Shown: positions 61,432-64,000 of the stretch, in pieces
Position numbering within the stretch: position 1 is the first letter of the stretch
Layout of the letters: each line of letters starts with the position of its first letter
NCBI RefSeq assembly: GCF_000769915.1
Contig: NZ_JRLV01000008.1
Coordinates: forward strand, 62,001 to 126,000
Direction: 5' to 3'
DNA: 64,000 bases
DNA from: Flavobacterium beibuense F44-8
GTDB taxonomy: Bacteria; Bacteroidota; Bacteroidia; Flavobacteriales; Flavobacteriaceae
Notes under the pieces: generated by a model
Databases searched by the model: none
What the model saw: only the letters and a program-made list of their open reading frames with translations
Told to the model about the DNA's origin: nothing
Translations under genes and position numbers: made by a program

Positions 61432-64000
61432 TTATTCCTGTGTGTCGTTGGCTTCGTTAGCTACGGCTTCGAGGTAAGAAACAAAGTTATCCTCGTGGTT
61501 TACATTAAGCTTTTTTCGAACCCTGTAACGGGCGTTCTCTACACCGCGTAGGGAAATGTTCAATAGTGGCGATATTTCTTTATTAGTAAGGTTCATTTTA
61601 ACGAAAGCACATAGCCTTAGTTCTCTCTTGGTAAGGGTAGTGTTGAGTTCTTTCAGTTTTTCAAAGAAATTATGGTGTACCTTTTCAAAGTTCACATCAA
61701 ATACTTCCATGTACTCCTCGCCAATTTTATGCTGGTTGAGTTTTTGAAACATCTCCAGTATTTTTTTACGGGAATCGTCATTCTTAACGCTTTCTTTCAG
61801 TTGCTTTAGGTCATCGGTAATTTCAGAGAAAATATCTTTCTTACTCGCCAGTAGCATGGTGTAATTAGCAAGTTCTTTACTCTTGTTCAGTACATCTTCC
61901 TCCAAATGCATTTTGTCACGTTTAATTTCTTCCTTGTCGCGCTGTAACTTTAGCTGTTCTAGTTCCAGTTCAAGTAGTTTTTTAGTGCGCTGAGCCTCTT
62001 TTTGACTTTTTTGGTGTTCCCGTTCCATACGCTTGCTGATGTAGCGTATAATCAAAAATAAAAGTAATAGGCCGCCTATTATGTATAGTACATAAGCTAA
62101 TGTGGTTTGATACCATTTAGGGAGTATGGTGAACTTATATACAGTTTCGGTACCTGTAAGGCCTGCAGTGTTTCGGCTTTTTACCTTAAAGCTATAATTG
62201 CCGGGCCTAAGGTGGGTGTATTCCTTGTAAGCGATGTTTTGCCATGTAGACCAGTTTTTATCTACATTCTCCAGTATGTAACTGTACTGTACTTCGGTGC
62301 CGTGAGTCATTTTTGGTGCGGCAAACTCAAAGCGTAATATATCGGTTTGGTTGGGTAGTGTGGCTTCTTCACTGGTAGAAAGCGGTAATAATTTAAGCTC
62401 CTGATCTTTTGAATAAGATATTTGGGTGATAATAGTATTAATACCGTCACTGTTTTTATTGCTTTCTATTTTGTAGAGATACAATCCTGTAGTGGTACCA
62501 AATAATACCTTGTTAGGACTGAGGCTTACAATACATTCCATACCACGGTTAAAGCTTCCTTTAAGATTAAGGAAAAGGTCTTTATGTAGGCTTGGATGTT
62601 TTTCGTTGGTAAAAAAGTAACCAGCTTCATCATCCTGTACAAACCAGGTTTTGTCACCATATTCGGTAAGCTTGCGTGTGTTTTTACTACTGTCCAGTAT
62701 AGAGTTGAGTTGTGCGTGGGGCTCAAATCGGTTATTGTTAGCGTTAAAGCGGTATATTCCGGTATTAGTGGTGAATACTATTTCATTTTTCCAACGGGTA
62801 ACATTCACATTAAAAGATGATCCCAGTCCGTTTTTATTCGTAAAGTGGTCAACCGAGCTTACCCTTTCATAAGTAGGGTTAATCCTTATCCTGAAAACTC
62901 CTTTGTAGCCGTGGCAAATCCAGTAAGTGTCGTTTTCGTCTGAAGCTATAATGTCGCGGGACGATTCGTCAAAACCTGTTATTTTATTGTGTAGTATCCA
63001 TTCGCCATTGTTCTTTTCCAAGAGATATATCCCATTGTACTGTGAGGCGAGGTAAAAGCCTTTCTTGTTTTTTACAGGTGTCACTTTCCAAAATCCGTTT
63101 GCATTACCGATTCTCACCGCCTGTCCGTTTTCAATTTTAAAGAGGCCGTTATCGTGTCCTGCAATAATGTCTCCATCTAAAAGCTGTAGCGACCAGGCCT
63201 GACCATGCAGATTAGGAACTTTTTTAAAATCAAGCGCCTGTGAGCCTGAGTTTTGTGTTGAATAGTATACACCCTGATTAGTTGCCAGGTAATAGGTGTT
63301 ATTGTTAATAAGCGCGTCGTATACCGAAGCCTTATTGAACAGGTAAGTGTAGGGTGATTTAAAATCGATAAAAGCAAGGCCAATGTTTTGCATGGCCCAT
63401 ACGTTATTTGAAGCTGTTTTGTAAAGTTGGTGAATTACGGCGTCCTGTAAGTTTTGAAATACGGCGGGTGTTTTAAGTACTTCGCCCTTGTTGTTTATTA
63501 CCAGTATTTTTGAGCTTAAAGTACCCAGAAAAATAGCATCTGCCGAGTATCGTATGGCTGATATAATCTGGTCTTTTGGAATATTGGTAAAAATATTATT
63601 CAGTAGCTCCATGGTGCCGGTTTCAGGATTTCCCTCATATACATTTCCTGATTTTACGGTTACCAGTATTTTGCCTCCTGCAGCCGGGAGTATGGCTGAT
63701 ATTTCCTCGTTATTATATTCTGTTGAAGGGAATACGATGGTAAGCTCCCTGCCTTTACTGTCCAGTTTTAAAATACCATGATTTACATCCTGTATGTAGT
63801 AGTTGTTACCTGCAAGATTAGAGTAGATAAATGAGTTAGATGCCGGGATATGCGTTGCTGTTTTTCCGGTAATAACTATAAGCTCATCAAAAGAACGACA
63901 TAGCAGTTTGTTGTTAAGGGCGTGGATTTGCCAAATGTTTTCGATATTCCTGTTTTCAAGCTGGAGGTCTTCCATTAATGATTTATAAAAATACCTTCCG
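61432..64000 (-). CDS. Triple-tyrosine-motif membrane regulator with LuxR-type HTH (right-truncated)
   Basis: A sensor-regulator of the Bacteroidota 'two-component regulator three-Y' type. The frame is open to the window end. Upstream of the internal Met (63975), the codons read GRYFYKSL, so the gene begins outside the window and 856 codons are visible here. The N-terminal part is a beta-propeller-like series of repeats. A Y_Y_Y domain follows (about 565-620; YILENVDKNWSTWQ and NYSFKVKSRN). One membrane span (WYQTTLAYVLYIIGGLLLLFL) leads to a coiled-coil (LELELEQLKLQRDKEEIKRD). The LuxR-type HTH near the C-terminus is LTKRELRLCAFVKMNLTNKE and ISLRGVENARYRVRKKL. No histidine kinase domain is seen: the same molecule senses and binds DNA. 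Confidence 0.9.
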   Translation of the reverse strand, partial: GRYFYKSLMEDLQLENRNIENIWQIHALNNKLLCRSFDELIVITGKTATHIPASNSFIYSNLAGNNYYIQDVNHGILKLDSKGRELTIVFPSTEYNNEEISAILPAAGGKILVTVKSGNVYEGNPETGTMELLNNIFTNIPKDQIISAIRYSADAIFLGTLSSKILVINNKGEVLKTPAVFQNLQDAVIHQLYKTASNNVWAMQNIGLAFIDFKSPYTYLFNKASVYDALINNNTYYLATNQGVYYSTQNSGSQALDFKKVPNLHGQAWSLQLLDGDIIAGHDNGLFKIENGQAVRIGNANGFWKVTPVKNKKGFYLASQYNGIYLLEKNNGEWILHNKITGFDESSRDIIASDENDTYWICHGYKGVFRIRINPTYERVSSVDHFTNKNGLGSSFNVNVTRWKNEIVFTTNTGIYRFNANNNRFEPHAQLNSILDSSKNTRKLTEYGDKTWFVQDDEAGYFFTNEKHPSLHKDLFLNLKGSFNRGMECIVSLSPNKVLFGTTTGLYLYKIESNKNSDGINTIITQISYSKDQELKLLPLSTSEEATLPNQTDILRFEFAAPKMTHGTEVQYSYILENVDKNWSTWQNIAYKEYTHLRPGNYSFKVKSRNTAGLTGTETVYKFTILPKWYQTTLAYVLYIIGGLLLLFLIIRYISKRMEREHQKSQKEAQRTKKLLELELEQLKLQRDKEEIKRDKMHLEEDVLNKSKELANYTMLLASKKDIFSEITDDLKQLKESVKNDDSRKKILEMFQKLNQHKIGEEYMEVFDVNFEKVHHNFFEKLKELNTTLTKRELRLCAFVKMNLTNKEISPLLNISLRGVENARYRVRKKLNVNHEDNFVSYLEAVANEANDTQE

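Noticed and set aside
1-64000. CRISPR arrays, tRNA, rRNA, insertion sequences or prophage
   Set aside because: No repeat-spacer periodicity, cloverleaf-like intergenic sequence, rRNA sequence, transposase or phage structural gene was noticed. The name 'site-specific recombinase' at 27133-29175 belongs to a membrane protein and does not indicate a mobile element.

Overview
The window is a 64 kb stretch of ordinary flavobacterial chromosome (phylum Bacteroidota, most like Flavobacterium). The case rests on several independent signs. Many intergenic regions carry the Bacteroidota -7 promoter element TAnnTTTG a short distance before a start codon. Shine-Dalgarno sequences are nearly absent. The DNA is AT-rich. 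Lineage-typical families are present: an IPExxxVDY protein, a TonB receptor with a carboxypeptidase-like domain, an OmpA protein with thrombospondin-3 repeats, a triple-tyrosine LuxR-type regulator, and a b558-type succinate dehydrogenase. No rRNA, tRNA, CRISPR array, insertion sequence or prophage was found. Both edges cut a gene: uvrC on the left, and the triple-tyrosine regulator on the right, whose reading frame is open to the last base.

Layout. 1-3.4 kb: the C-terminal two thirds of uvrC and an outer-membrane patatin. 3.5-5.4 kb (minus): a sodium-coupled amino acid symporter followed by a previously unlisted 51-residue single-span protein, joined to it by an ATGA overlap. 5.8-13.1 kb: aromatic amino acid catabolism (homogentisate dioxygenase, HPPD), then a DUF3108-kynA-M23 peptidase-pgi run. 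13.4-17.1 kb: a TonB receptor, a small membrane protein and an RlpA-like protein. 17.2-23.5 kb: a GbsR/MarR regulator heading an RND efflux operon, with a clear palindromic operator overlapping its promoter. 23.6-30.3 kb: two small unknowns, a PA0069-type radical SAM protein, YpdA, a CYTH protein, a membrane protein misleadingly named 'site-specific recombinase', and dinB. 30.3-34.9 kb (minus): acpP-fabF-rnc, and the IPExxxVDY gene with pyk. 35-41 kb: purN, rnhA, an unknown, a PhnB-like protein, a PfkB sugar kinase, a purF homologue and superoxide dismutase. 41.2-50 kb: addA-kbl-ompA-addB, i.e. the two subunits of an AddAB-type helicase-nuclease separated by two unrelated genes. 50-56.5 kb: a hydrolase, a visibly AT-richer abiH anti-phage gene, aminopeptidase P, three small genes of unknown function and HMG-CoA synthase. 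56.6-64 kb: a ChaN-like protein, sdhCAB and the triple-tyrosine regulator.

How the genes work together. HPPD and homogentisate dioxygenase are consecutive steps of tyrosine breakdown. Tryptophan dioxygenase opens the kynurenine route. The adjacent symporter is a plausible importer of aromatic amino acids (inference from position only). AcpP and FabF act together in fatty acid elongation. AddA and AddB process double-strand breaks, alongside UvrC and DinB in DNA repair. The efflux operon encodes a complete tripartite pump with its own regulator.

Novelty. Most of the window is core metabolism and I do not see a large undescribed multi-gene system. The observations most worth following are: the tiny coupled partner of the symporter; AbiH, whose motif order resembles SIR2-type NAD-consuming effectors; the operator in front of the efflux operon; two promoter-plus-hairpin intergenic units that may be small RNAs; an M23 peptidase with Cys in place of a zinc-ligand His; and an AddB homologue without a single cysteine. 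Several start codons were moved downstream because the promoter or an operon neighbour rules out the longest reading frame.
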